A DNA stretch of 26,477 nucleotides from Nitrospira sp. UBA2082 (GCA_002331335.1 DCZO01000004.1:9315-35791), one strand, 5' to 3'; counted from the first letter of the stretch, positions 5,576-14,494 are shown. The notes: generated from the letters alone by a model not told the origin. Numbers and translations: made by a program.

Positions 5576-8500
5576 AGTCCTTTCAATCTGAATCACGTGA
5601 CCGGCACGGAAGCGCCGGCACAGCGCTGGTGCTCCAAAGTCTGTTGTTCGCAGGCAGTCTGATTGCGGCCCCGCTGGGGCTAGCAGCGGATCAGCACAGT
5701 CTTCACGGCAGCACGGAGCAGGCGTCGGCGGAGAAAGTCATCTATCGCGAAGGCGGACCGATCCTCCATGATCGCATGATGGAGGAGATCAAGCGGCAGC
5801 AAGAATTCGTCGGGAAGAAGGGCGGGTACAGCTCAGGGGCCGACAGCCACATGCTCCAGCAGGGGGTGTTGTTGGTGGCGGATGATCCAAACAAGGTGGC
5901 CGTCGGCGGCGGATCTCGCTGTCCGGCGAATGTGCCGGTGAAAGAGTATCACGTCTCGGCAATCAACGTGGAAATCACGCTGAGCCGGTTTCTCGACTTT
6001 TTCCCCGGCTATATGTACGTGCTGACCGAAAACGTTGACAAGGCGCGGGGTGAGGAGAATGCGAATAGAGAGGCGCGGGAGAAAGAAGGTGACTACGGCG
6101 CCGTGTCAAACGGGTTACAGGGCGATATCATCCAACCGCTCGTGATTCGCGCGAATCAGGGTGATTGCCTCAAGTTGACCCTTCATAATCAGATCAGCGA
6201 CGAGCCGACGAATCTGGTCATCAACGGATCGTCCATGGTCGTGAGCGCCACCGGCAAGCCGGCGACCCCCTCGAATCCTGAAACCACGGTGGCCGCGGGC
6301 AAAGAGCAAAGCTTTGAATGGTACATCAAGCCGGACACGCAGGAGGGTGCGCGGTTTTTCCGTTCACATGCCTCGCGCGAGCAGTTCAATTTGGGGTTGA
6401 TCGGGATGCTGGTTGTGGAGCCACGCGGCTCACGCTATCTCAGCCCGTTTGACGGCAAGCCGATGGCGAGCGGCTGGGAAGCCATGATCGAAGATCCGAA
6501 CGGCGCCGACTTCCGTGAATTTGCCATCTTCTACCACGAGGCCGGCGACGAGGCCTTCCGGATTTTGAACAAAAAGGGTGAGATGTTGCCGCAGCGCGAT
6601 CCCCATACCGATTCCTACCGCCCCGGCGCGCGGCTCTTGAACTATCGCAGCGAACCCCACGGCACGCGTATCGAGCTTCAGGCTCATATGGGCTTTTATG
6701 GCGATGAGTCCATGGCCTATGGCTCTTATACGTTCGGCGATCCGGCGACGACGATTCCTCGGTCCTATCTCGGTGATCCGGCCAAATTCCGGATGGCGGG
6801 CGGGTCGGAAATCGTGCACTCGCACCATCTCCACGGCGGATCCATCCGGTGGGCGCGCCAGCCGGGCAACAGCAATCTGGATTTCGCCGTGTCGAAGAAC
6901 GGGCCGGTGAAATTCCCGCCGATCAGCGATCCTTCGGACCGGTTGGATGTGCAGTCCATCGGGCCGACGGAGGTCTACGATCAGGTGATCGAGGGCGGAT
7001 CGGGCGGGCTGCAGGCGCTGGCCGGCGAGTTCGTCTTCCATTGCCATATCCCTCAACATTATGTGACGGGCATGTGGGGCTTCTGGCGCGTCTATAATAC
7101 GCTGCAGGCGGCAGGGTCCCAGACTGATGTGATGAAGCCGCTGGTGGAGTTACCGGACCGGGTCGGGAAGATGAAGCCCGGCACCTCAAGCGACAAGCTC
7201 GTCGGAACAACGGTCGATTGGTACGGCGGCAAGAAGTACGAAATCACCAAGGACAAGACCGATTGGAAAGCCGAGCCGGCTCAGGTCTCCATCAAGGATT
7301 GGGTGGAGATGATGCTTCCGCCGCAAGGCAAGCCCGGCAAGAAGAATACGGAGAAAGAACAGACGTTGGCCTATGATGCGACCGTCAACGACTGGGCGTG
7401 GAACGGCGCGAAGGCGCTCAGTGAACTGGAGACGGAGTACGCGTGGGTCAATTATAAATCGACGACACCGGGCAAGCGGCAGGAGATTCTCTTCGATCCG
7501 CGAAGCGGCAAGCTTGCCTGGCCGTGGCTGCGGCCGCACCTGGGCAGGCGCGTGCCTTTTGCGCCAAGCCACAGCGGGGCGCCGTGGCTGGAGCCGATCC
7601 ATCGCCGCGACGACGGCAGCAATTCCACCGAGCCGCCGAGGCCGGGCGAGCAGGGACCGTGGAGTCTCTGCCCGGAAGGGGCTCCGCAAAAGTTCTTCAA
7701 CATTCACGCGATCACGCTGCCGATCACGCTGAAGAAAGCGACGGCCAAGACGCCGGCGATCGTAGATCCGGACGGATTGCTCTACGTGCTGCATGAGGAG
7801 GAGGCAGAAGTCCGGAAGAACCATGCCAAACAGATTCCGCTGGTGATCCGTGGCAACGTGCAGGATTGCATCGATGTGGTCTACAAGAGTGAATTGAAAG
7901 ACGATGCGCGGCAAGGGTTCTCCAGCAAGACGAACCTGCACCCGCATATGTTCCAGTTCGATACACAGGCGTCCGACGGGCCTATCATCGGCTTTTCGTA
8001 CGAGATGTCGCTGCGGCCCTTTACGATTCTGAAGGACGAGCATCCCGGCAAGGGCATGCCTGTGCCGATGAATACGACCATCGAAGCCGAAGTGGCCAAG
8101 GGTGCAAGCAGCATCACGGTGAAGGATGCGTCGCGCTTCCACGTCAAGACTGAACTGGGCGTGGGCATGGACGAAGTGGGCCGGTTCGAGTCAGCCCGGA
8201 TCAGCAAGATCGACGGCAATACGATCACGTTTGAGCGGCCGCTCAAGTACGCCCATAAGAAGGGCGAGATCGTGTCGGTCGAATGGATCCGTGAACGGTG
8301 GTACGTGGATGCCGATTTCGGCACCACCTTCTGGCATGACCACGTGTTCGGACTGGACGGATGGGGCCACGGCCTCTTCTCGACGTTCATCGCCGAGCCG
8401 CCGCGGTCCACCTATCATGATCCGGTGACGGGGAAAGAGCTGCGTAGCGGACCGGTGGCCGATATTCACACGACGGAATCGGTCTCCGCCCATATTAGCG

Positions 8501-10329
8501 GCTCGTTCCGCGAGATCGTGACGCAGGTCATGGACTCCAATCCCAGGACGGCGGAGTTAATCACGACCGACAATCCACAATCGAAAGTCGGAGCGATTTC
8601 CGTGGACGGCACGCCCTCTGCAGTCTATCCGGCCAAGCTCAATTTGTCGCCGATGAAGTTCTTGAACGGCGGCGAAGCGACGACGGGAAGCGGCTACAAC
8701 ATGCGTGTAGAGCCGCTGTCGGTCCGGCTGGCCAACAATCCGGATCCGTCGCAATTGTTCAGCAGCCGGACTCATGGAGATCCCGAGACGCCGATGTTGA
8801 AAGCCTATCTCGGTGATCCCATCGTGGTCAGGCTGATTGAAGGCTCGGCCAATGAAGTGCATTCCTGGCATATCAGCGGCCACTGGTTCCCGATGGAGCG
8901 GTACAGCAAGAACTCCATCCCACGCAGCTCGTTGCATGTCGTGATCGGTGAGCGGTATGACGCGGCGATTCCGGCGGCGGGAGGACCACAGAAGATGGCC
9001 GGCGACTATCTGTACTACAGCGGTCGCGCCTCCCACTTTGCGGAAGGCAGCTGGGGCATCTTCCGGATTCTGGACAACGCGGATACGACCTTGAGGCCGC
9101 TGCCGGGCCGAGAGACGATTCCGCAGTCGGCCAAGTCCGTGTGTCCAGCCGACGCGCCGGTGAAGAGCTTTAACGTATCCGCCATCGACAAGGCGATTCG
9201 CTACAACAAGGGCACGCCCGGTGTGATGGAGGTCGACCTGGAGCGGAAGATGGTGTTGGGCAACGAGGTCGGGAAGATGTACGTGCTCGAAGGCGAGAAG
9301 ACCAAGGTCGCCTCCGGCAGTCTCGAACCGAGCCCGCTGACCCTGCATGTCAACGTGGGCGATTGCATCAAGGTGAATCTGAAGAACGAAATGGCCAAGG
9401 ATCGGGCCGGTTTTCACGTGGACAATCTGGCCTATGATCCGAAGGAATCCATGGGCATCAATGCCGGCAACAATCCCGGCGACCAGACGGTTGCCCCAGG
9501 GCAAAGCCGGACCTACACGTTCTACGCCCATCCGGAGTTCGGCGAGAACTCGGCTTTGATTCAAGATTGGGGGAACGTGATTGAGAATCCACGGAACGGA
9601 CTCTTTGGGGCGATCATCATCGGCCCGAAGGGATCGCAATACCGCGATCCGGTGACAGGCGAAGATCTGGCCCAGAAGAGTTCCTGGAAGGCCGATGTTT
9701 TCGTGGATCGGAGTGTGCCGGGGAATGAGCGGCGGCAGAATTACCGCTCGTTCGCGCTCCTGTTCCAGGATGAAGACAATATCATCGGCACCAGCTTCAT
9801 GCCGTACATCCAAAAAGTGGCCGGCGTGACGGCGGTTAACTATCGATCGGAGCCGACCGATTACCGGACCGAGAAGGGGTGCGCGTACAGTGAGGTGTTC
9901 GCCTGCGTCAAGGCGGGTGATCAGCCTGTGACGCCGACCATTGCGGCGCACGTCGGCGATCCGGTCGTGATCCATGTGCTGGGCGCGTTCAGCGAGCAGG
10001 TCCAGCTGTTCAGCGTGTCGGGCCATGAGTGGAAACATGAGCCCTACATGAGCGGCGCGGATCTCGTCAGCACCATGGAATTCGGGGGGTCCGAGGTCAT
10101 CAACGCCTGGTTGCACGGTGGAGCCGGAGGGCCGAACGGCTTAGCGGGCGACTATCTCTGGCTGAACCAGCGTCCGGGCTATCTCGATGCCGGACATTGG
10201 GGGATGTTGAAGGTCTTGGACCGCAACAGCCGGACGATCCTGCCGCTCGATGGGCAGGCACCGGCATCACAGCGGGCTGAGGACCAGCTTCCCGCGCAGC
10301 CGATGCCGGTGTCGATGAAGGCCGAATAG
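5572..10329 (+). CDS. Giant multicopper oxidase with six cupredoxin-like units
   Basis: This 1585-residue secreted protein starts at the ATG behind GGGAGGAGG. An upstream in-frame ATG (5473) lacks a ribosome site and would mask the signal peptide (about 1-39). Three modules each begin with a CP-x2-AP-x-K-[FY]-[HN] type motif (about 117, 700, 1191) and each holds two cupredoxin-like units. Complete copper motifs occur once. In module 1 these are HSHHLHGG (His416, 419, 421) and HCHIPQHYVTGM (490-501, with type-1 Cys491 and axial Met501). In module 2 they are HPH (790-792) and WHDH (His922, His924). A roughly 65-residue beta insert lies at about 840-905. The second unit of module 2 and all of module 3 lack a full ligand set. 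Laccases have the HPH/WHDH-type motifs first; here they come second. The size and order recall MnxG-type Mn(II) oxidases. Oxidation of a metal ion in the periplasm is inferred; the substrate is unproven. Confidence 0.85.
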   Translation: MKSFQSESRDRHGSAGTALVLQSLLFAGSLIAAPLGLAADQHSLHGSTEQASAEKVIYREGGPILHDRMMEEIKRQQEFVGKKGGYSSGADSHMLQQGVLLVADDPNKVAVGGGSRCPANVPVKEYHVSAINVEITLSRFLDFFPGYMYVLTENVDKARGEENANREAREKEGDYGAVSNGLQGDIIQPLVIRANQGDCLKLTLHNQISDEPTNLVINGSSMVVSATGKPATPSNPETTVAAGKEQSFEWYIKPDTQEGARFFRSHASREQFNLGLIGMLVVEPRGSRYLSPFDGKPMASGWEAMIEDPNGADFREFAIFYHEAGDEAFRILNKKGEMLPQRDPHTDSYRPGARLLNYRSEPHGTRIELQAHMGFYGDESMAYGSYTFGDPATTIPRSYLGDPAKFRMAGGSEIVHSHHLHGGSIRWARQPGNSNLDFAVSKNGPVKFPPISDPSDRLDVQSIGPTEVYDQVIEGGSGGLQALAGEFVFHCHIPQHYVTGMWGFWRVYNTLQAAGSQTDVMKPLVELPDRVGKMKPGTSSDKLVGTTVDWYGGKKYEITKDKTDWKAEPAQVSIKDWVEMMLPPQGKPGKKNTEKEQTLAYDATVNDWAWNGAKALSELETEYAWVNYKSTTPGKRQEILFDPRSGKLAWPWLRPHLGRRVPFAPSHSGAPWLEPIHRRDDGSNSTEPPRPGEQGPWSLCPEGAPQKFFNIHAITLPITLKKATAKTPAIVDPDGLLYVLHEEEAEVRKNHAKQIPLVIRGNVQDCIDVVYKSELKDDARQGFSSKTNLHPHMFQFDTQASDGPIIGFSYEMSLRPFTILKDEHPGKGMPVPMNTTIEAEVAKGASSITVKDASRFHVKTELGVGMDEVGRFESARISKIDGNTITFERPLKYAHKKGEIVSVEWIRERWYVDADFGTTFWHDHVFGLDGWGHGLFSTFIAEPPRSTYHDPVTGKELRSGPVADIHTTESVSAHISGSFREIVTQVMDSNPRTAELITTDNPQSKVGAISVDGTPSAVYPAKLNLSPMKFLNGGEATTGSGYNMRVEPLSVRLANNPDPSQLFSSRTHGDPETPMLKAYLGDPIVVRLIEGSANEVHSWHISGHWFPMERYSKNSIPRSSLHVVIGERYDAAIPAAGGPQKMAGDYLYYSGRASHFAEGSWGIFRILDNADTTLRPLPGRETIPQSAKSVCPADAPVKSFNVSAIDKAIRYNKGTPGVMEVDLERKMVLGNEVGKMYVLEGEKTKVASGSLEPSPLTLHVNVGDCIKVNLKNEMAKDRAGFHVDNLAYDPKESMGINAGNNPGDQTVAPGQSRTYTFYAHPEFGENSALIQDWGNVIENPRNGLFGAIIIGPKGSQYRDPVTGEDLAQKSSWKADVFVDRSVPGNERRQNYRSFALLFQDEDNIIGTSFMPYIQKVAGVTAVNYRSEPTDYRTEKGCAYSEVFACVKAGDQPVTPTIAAHVGDPVVIHVLGAFSEQVQLFSVSGHEWKHEPYMSGADLVSTMEFGGSEVINAWLHGGAGGPNGLAGDYLWLNQRPGYLDAGHWGMLKVLDRNSRTILPLDGQAPASQRAEDQLPAQPMPVSMKAE

Positions 10330-10356
10330 GCGCGATCGACGACACGGATACACGGG

Positions 10357-10401
10357 ACGGGGGAATCCGGCGAGTGAGGGCCGGGTTCCCCCGTTCGTTT
10401 G
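10357..10401 (+). terminator. Intrinsic terminator after the multicopper oxidase
   Basis: A 15-bp stem (10357-10371 with 10380-10394, one G-T pair) with an 8-base loop is followed by TCGTTTG. It lies 28 bases after the oxidase stop and probably ends or dampens transcription into the next genes, separating the oxidase from the cupredoxin operon. Confidence 0.7.
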
Positions 10402-10469
10402 TGGGGGCGGAGGCGAAAGACTTGTCTTGCAGCAGGCCGGGCCGATACGGTAGAACCCATCTATCAGCC

Positions 10470-11096
10470 ATGTGGCAACGCGTAGGTGTTCTCGGAGTCT
10501 TTGTTTGGGTTTCGTCGATTTCGATCGGGGGGCTGACGCCTCAGGCCTCGGCGCTTGATTTTTCCGCCGAGCGGGTCGTAAAAAGCGGTAAGTCCGTTGT
10601 GACGGCCCACGTCAATGCCAAGGCCGACCGCTGGCGGTTCGAGTTTACCCAGCCACAGGGAGGCGCGAGTATCATCATCGTACGGATGGATTACGGGACC
10701 TCGTGGCTTATTCTGTCGAAACGGCGGCAATACCTCGAAGTGCCGGTTGCAAACGACCATCGGTTGGTGGTGAGTGAGGCGATGGCGGGTGAAATCTCGC
10801 GGGAATTCGTGGGCGAAGAGACGTTGAACGGGTATCCCACGGAACTGTTTGAGGTGACCGTGAAAGACCGTGAGGAGACGCGTCAATACTACCGGTGGGT
10901 GACCAAAACCCAGCGGTTTCCGTTGAAGACGGTGAGCAAACAAGGCGAGTGGTCAGAAGAATTTCGCCGGGTGATCTTTACCGAGCAGTCCCCGTTCTTG
11001 TTCGAGCTTCCTCGGCGATTGGATCCGGCCAATCCGCCGGCGAACCTGCAACCAACATCGAACGAGAGTCAAGGGCTGGAGGAGGGGCGGCAATGA
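10470..11096 (+). CDS. Secreted LolA-fold protein (DUF4412-like)
   Basis: This 208-residue protein has an N-terminal signal peptide (about 1-27, ending ASA). The body reads as the LolA/DUF4412 type: repeated amphipathic strands such as WRFEFTQPQGGASIIIVRMD, then SWLILSKRRQYLEVPV, EETLNGYPTELFEVTVK and a YYRWV...PLKTVSKQGEW stretch. The family holds periplasmic proteins with a hydrophobic cavity; the ligand here is unknown. The chosen ATG has no clear ribosome site, but earlier starts would bury the signal peptide. The stop overlaps the next start as ATGA, so this protein and the cupredoxin are made together. A terminator separates it from the oxidase. Confidence 0.6.
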   Translation: MWQRVGVLGVFVWVSSISIGGLTPQASALDFSAERVVKSGKSVVTAHVNAKADRWRFEFTQPQGGASIIIVRMDYGTSWLILSKRRQYLEVPVANDHRLVVSEAMAGEISREFVGEETLNGYPTELFEVTVKDREETRQYYRWVTKTQRFPLKTVSKQGEWSEEFRRVIFTEQSPFLFELPRRLDPANPPANLQPTSNESQGLEEGRQ

Positions 11097-11866
11097 AACG
11101 AGCAATACAAGCGGGGCTATGCCTCGTGACATGTGCATACATGGTCATAGCGGTTGGTCTCCATACTGATGCGTGGGCGTACGAGTCAGTGACCGTGACC
11201 AACGGGGCGACCTTGCAAGGCAAGATCACATTTACGGGCACCGTACCCGAGCCGAAAGCCTTCGAGTTGCGCCGCTACTACGACCGCGACTATTGTGCGG
11301 CGCTCTCAGATGGAAAAGGGCATCGCCTCCTGAAGGAAGTCAATATCGGCTCGGACGGCGGGCTCAAGGACGTGGTCGTGGTCGTGGAAGGGATTGAGAA
11401 AGGCAAACCGTTCACCTTCACCGATGCGGAAGTCGAAGCGAGTCTCTGCCAGTTTCTGCCGTTTGTCACCGTGGTCAATGACAAACGCCGCATCACGGTC
11501 TTTAATAGAGATCCGGTGTCACATGATATTCAGGGCTATGCCTATGACCAGTCGGGAGTCGATATTGTCCTCCATCGGCCGGCCCTGCATGTGAGCGGGA
11601 CGACCGATGTCGTGCAGTTGGTCAAGGGGCGCAAAGTGTTTACCATGCAATGCGGGATGCACCCCTATATGCAAAATTGGGGATACGCCATCGACAATCC
11701 CTACTATGCCGTGACGGGACCGAATGGGTCATTTACCATCGGTGATCTTCCGGAAGGCATCTATCACGTCAAGGCCTGGCACCCGATCCTGGGTACTCAG
11801 GAGCGGGACGTGACGGTCACGTCGAACGGGACCACCACGCTCGACTTGCGGTTCGAAGCGAAGTGA
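11093..11866 (+). CDS. Secreted cupredoxin-like type-1 copper protein
   Basis: This 257-residue protein has a signal peptide (about 1-29, ending AWA). The ATG is preceded by GGAGGAGGGG. The type-1 copper set is visible: His144 (PVSHDIQG) and the cluster Cys187-x2-His190-x2-Met193 (MQCGMHPYM). This is the order found in plastocyanin-like proteins. A C-terminal beta domain (about 205-257, GPNGSFTIGDLPEGIYHVKAW) resembles the carboxypeptidase regulatory-like (CarboxypepD) fold often attached to such cupredoxins. Two extra Cys (68, 119) could form a disulfide. It probably shuttles electrons or copper in the periplasm and could be the partner of the oxidase. The function is inferred from ligands and context. 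Confidence 0.75.
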   Translation: MKRAIQAGLCLVTCAYMVIAVGLHTDAWAYESVTVTNGATLQGKITFTGTVPEPKAFELRRYYDRDYCAALSDGKGHRLLKEVNIGSDGGLKDVVVVVEGIEKGKPFTFTDAEVEASLCQFLPFVTVVNDKRRITVFNRDPVSHDIQGYAYDQSGVDIVLHRPALHVSGTTDVVQLVKGRKVFTMQCGMHPYMQNWGYAIDNPYYAVTGPNGSFTIGDLPEGIYHVKAWHPILGTQERDVTVTSNGTTTLDLRFEAK

Positions 11867-11876
11867 CGAAGGAATA

Positions 11877-12284
11877 ATGTCGCACTTCCATCTCATGGTG
11901 TTTGCGCTGGTGCTCGGAGTGCTCTCGGTCGGGACCGCCGCTGCGGGATCGCCGAAGGCGATCCAAGAGCAGGGCCAGGCGATGGTACGGGACGCCGAGG
12001 AAATGGTGGCGCACGGCGGCATGGGCGACGGGAAGGCCATTGTGCATCATTGCGCCGAAGTGGCCAAGCAGGCTCAGGCCATTCTCAAGGCCCTGCCGCC
12101 CGCCGATGAGCATGGCAAGGAAGCCGCGCCGCACTTGCAGGACGCCATCAAGCATTGCAAGCGGGTGGCGGAGATGGGCGACAAGGTCGATCCCGGCGCC
12201 AGCTTGAACCCCGCCGTCAAAGCCCGTACCGCCGCGCGGGAAGCGATGAAACACCTGGCAGCAATGAAGGACGACGGAGCGTAG
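11877..12284 (+). CDS. SmbP-like periplasmic metal-binding protein
   Basis: This 135-residue protein has a signal peptide (about 1-23, ending TAAAG). The mature protein looks entirely helical, with repeated spaced His, Ala and Lys (IVHHCAEVAKQA, EHGKEAAPHLQDAIKHCKRV, MKHLAAMK) plus two Cys. This fits the small metal-binding protein SmbP of Nitrosomonas, a four-helix bundle that binds copper and other divalent metals. It begins 10 bases after the cupredoxin stop with GAAGGAA just ahead, so it is the last gene of that operon. A role in buffering periplasmic copper for the nearby enzymes is inferred. Confidence 0.65.
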   Translation: MSHFHLMVFALVLGVLSVGTAAAGSPKAIQEQGQAMVRDAEEMVAHGGMGDGKAIVHHCAEVAKQAQAILKALPPADEHGKEAAPHLQDAIKHCKRVAEMGDKVDPGASLNPAVKARTAAREAMKHLAAMKDDGA

Positions 12285-12300
12285 AGAGATAGTTTCAGAC

Positions 12301-12336
12301 TGAGGTTAAGGTTGAGCGGACCTTGACGAACTCAGC
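12301..12336. terminator. Weak hairpin between convergent genes
   Basis: CTGAG(G)TT pairs with AACTCAG around an inner AAGGT/ACCTT stem, between the SmbP-like gene and the convergent PsbP-like gene. There is no T-run, so termination is only suggested by place and fold. Confidence 0.3.
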
Positions 12337-12356
12337 CTTTGCCTGGGCCGTGACCT

Positions 12357-12962
12357 TCACGGTTTCGGTACCAGCGGGCTCACGGCATTCTGATCCCGCC
12401 CGGGCTGATATGTCTTCAGCATCTTCATGACCGCCGGCATCAGGCGGGCTTCAGCCGTGAGCGGCACTTTGACCCGTACCCCGCGCCCTTCGTTGCGGCC
12501 GAGCGACATGATGTGGTGCTCGATGAACTCGCCCTGCTTCTCGTCCCGATACGTAAAGGTCAATTGCTTCGCCGGGAATCCGGCGAGCGAGAGGTCCTGA
12601 TCCGATTTCCACTGCACCGCAATCGATTTCTTGCCGTAGAGCTCCGTCATGATGCGGCGGTGGGCCGCGACGAATTCATCGAGGGTCTGCCGTCCGTCCT
12701 GGCTCTTGCCCTCCACGATATTCATGTGGCCGGAGAGCGCGACGAGACTGTGCTCGATGGGCGGCGAGAGCGTCACACCGGCTCCGTCGGGCATTGGATT
12801 GCCGAGGCGCCAATCGTCGGGATACCGGACGGAAAAGCCGAACCGGGCGTTGGTGTAGAGTTTCCAGCCTCGCTCGTCATTTTCCGGTGCAGCGGAAAAT
12901 GCCACGTCGGTGTTCACGGGGCGCTGCATTGCCAGGACGAGCAACAGAACAATCCAGGTCAT
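12357..12962 (-). CDS. Secreted PsbP-like protein
   Basis: This 201-residue protein starts at the ATG at 12962, which has GAGGA at the proper distance; an ATG four codons earlier (12974) lacks a ribosome site. The N-terminus is a signal peptide (TWIVLLLVLAM core). After it comes YTNARFGFSVRYPDDWRLG, then GVTLSP and GFPAKQLTFTYRD, the pattern of PsbP/DUF1795-like secreted proteins with a beta-sheet fold. The bacterial members have no firm function. It lies 77 bases downstream of the SUMF1-domain gene on the same strand and is probably in its operon. Confidence 0.6.
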   Translation of the reverse strand: MTWIVLLLVLAMQRPVNTDVAFSAAPENDERGWKLYTNARFGFSVRYPDDWRLGNPMPDGAGVTLSPPIEHSLVALSGHMNIVEGKSQDGRQTLDEFVAAHRRIMTELYGKKSIAVQWKSDQDLSLAGFPAKQLTFTYRDEKQGEFIEHHIMSLGRNEGRGVRVKVPLTAEARLMPAVMKMLKTYQPGRDQNAVSPLVPKP

Positions 12963-13039
12963 CCGAGTCCTCATACGCGTAGTCAGCTGATGCGCCGTCG
13001 TATGTCGATCGCCAACCGTCAATCGTACATCTCCGTCGG

Positions 13040-13912
13040 CTATTGAGCGGATCTGGCACAACGAAATCCTATCGTCGCGGCACGTCGATCGGGCGACGCT
13101 CCGCTTCTGGTGGCCGACCGCAGTAACGGCGGCTCACTCTTCCATGACCCTCCCCGGACGACCTTGTACCGGCCCGTGGTAGGCCCGTGTGGATTGCGGT
13201 CCGGCATGGTCGCATAGTAGTCGATCCCAAACCAATCTTCCACCCATTCGGCGGCGTTTCCCGCCATATGATGAAGGCCATAAGGGCTGCGTCCCTTCGC
13301 GCCGCGTTCAACCGGGGCGACAATGGGAATCTCATGGACATGATAGTGTCCGAACTGCGCCAGCTCCGGATCAGGCGGTTGATGCCCCCAAGGAAAGAGG
13401 CGGCCCGTGTCTCCGCGCGCGGCCTTTTCCCACTCGGCTTCCGTCGGCAGGCGTTTCCCCTGGGCACGGCAAAACTCCACGGCCTCCGGCCAAGTAATAT
13501 AGAGCGCCGGCCAACGGGCCAGGGTTTCCGGCTGCACGGCATGGACGGTCGTCATGTGGTCGATCAGTTTCCGTACTTCATCCGGGAGCGGACGTTGTTG
13601 CCGCTGGAGCCACGACAGGTACTCTCCCAGACTGACTTCGTCGCGGTCGATCTGAAACCTATCAAGCCAGACGCGGCGCTGCGGCTGCTCGGTGTCGTCA
13701 TATTGCGTCGCTAAGCTGAACGATCCATCACTCGTGCGGGCTGTGCCCATGAGAAAAATACCTTCGGGAACGTCCAGCATCGGGGAGCCCTGGGCGAGCG
13801 CGGCGATCTGCTCGACGTGGCTCTGTTTGTCTTGCAGTGTCGCCGCGGAACTCACCCCGGCGGTTCCGAGAGCGGTAGTGATGAGGATGCAGCCGAGCAT
13901 GCGGGGCGCCAT
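13040..13912 (-). CDS. Secreted SUMF1/FGE-domain protein without catalytic Cys
   Basis: This 290-residue protein has a signal peptide (about 1-24, ending SSA). The SUMF1 (formylglycine-generating enzyme fold) domain covers most of the rest: IFLMGTARTSD, YDDTEQPQRRVWLDRFQIDRDEVS, the WPEAVEFC...GKRLPTEAEWEKAARG core, YGLHHMAGNAAEWVEDW and KVVRGGSW to GFRCARS. The Cys pair that true FGE uses in its RS(G)A(R)-region is absent (LLRSATRSG). So it should not make formylglycine; NirV next to copper nitrite reductases is a comparable non-catalytic relative. The ATG at 13912 has AGGA upstream; a GTG seven codons earlier is possible. It is divergent from the CopD-like gene. Confidence 0.75.
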   Translation of the reverse strand: MAPRMLGCILITTALGTAGVSSAATLQDKQSHVEQIAALAQGSPMLDVPEGIFLMGTARTSDGSFSLATQYDDTEQPQRRVWLDRFQIDRDEVSLGEYLSWLQRQQRPLPDEVRKLIDHMTTVHAVQPETLARWPALYITWPEAVEFCRAQGKRLPTEAEWEKAARGDTGRLFPWGHQPPDPELAQFGHYHVHEIPIVAPVERGAKGRSPYGLHHMAGNAAEWVEDWFGIDYYATMPDRNPHGPTTGRYKVVRGGSWKSEPPLLRSATRSGASPDRRAATIGFRCARSAQ

Positions 13913-14017
13913 AGCATCCTGTACCGAGATCACCGTACAGGAGTCAATGGGCGCGGAGCAGCATCATCCGTCGAGGGACATGTTTTCCCCGGGATCGATT
14001 AGGTATGATGGCGAGCC

Positions 14018-14494
14018 ATGTATATCGTTCTCGTCTCGTTCCATATCTTGGCCGCCGTGGTCTGGGTCGGAGGCATGCTGTTTCTGTCTCTGGTCCTGGC
14101 TCCATTAGTCCGAAGCCGGAAAGCCGTGCCGGAATTCATGGCATTGTTCCGATCCGCTGCGTTGCGATTTCGAGTCGTTGCCTGGGCGGCCATCGGGGTG
14201 CTGCTCATCACCGGTCCCATGCTGTTGTCGCAGCGGGGCATTGCGCTGACCGCACCGTCCTCATGGCCGCACATCGTCCGACTGAAACTAGCACTGGTCG
14301 GCGTGCTGCTTGTGCTCACGGTCTTACACGACCTCGTCTTGGGATCACGGATCAGTCACGCCGTGGCAATCCCGGAAGCGTCACGCACGGCCTGGGATCA
14401 TTTCGTCGTTCGGACCGCCCGCTGGTTGCCGCGGGTCTCGCTTCTCCTTGCGTTGGTCGTGGTGATTGCGGCGGCGGTACTGGCGAGGAACTAG
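14018..14494 (+). CDS. CopD-like integral membrane protein
   Basis: This 158-residue protein is almost entirely hydrophobic, with four predicted membrane helices (about 1-28, 52-71, 85-105 and 132-156). The opening FHILAAVVWVGGMLFLSLVLAPL is the usual first helix of the CopD/copper-resistance D family, which is thought to take part in copper transfer across the inner membrane. His9 in that helix and His84 and His104 near helix ends are candidate ligands. TATGAT (14004-14009) lies only a few bases before the start and could be a -10 box, which would give a nearly leaderless mRNA. The TonB receptor gene follows after 11 bases, so the two form an operon. Confidence 0.65.
   Translation: MYIVLVSFHILAAVVWVGGMLFLSLVLAPLVRSRKAVPEFMALFRSAALRFRVVAWAAIGVLLITGPMLLSQRGIALTAPSSWPHIVRLKLALVGVLLVLTVLHDLVLGSRISHAVAIPEASRTAWDHFVVRTARWLPRVSLLLALVVVIAAAVLARN

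Noticed and set aside
8611..8625. GGCACG-like sequence with sigma-54 spacing inside the oxidase gene
   Set aside because: It is within coding sequence, lacks the TTGC core (CTGC) and has no target gene downstream.
8557..10116. 519-codon minus-strand frame across the multicopper oxidase gene
   Set aside because: It lies wholly antisense to a gene with clear domain repeats and copper motifs, has no recognisable domain, and is expected by chance in G+C-rich coding DNA. The same applies to the 318-codon minus frame at 7186-8142.
13040..13912. Annotation of the SUMF1 proteins as formylglycine-generating enzymes
   Set aside because: The active-site Cys pair is absent in all three, and no sulfatase gene is nearby.
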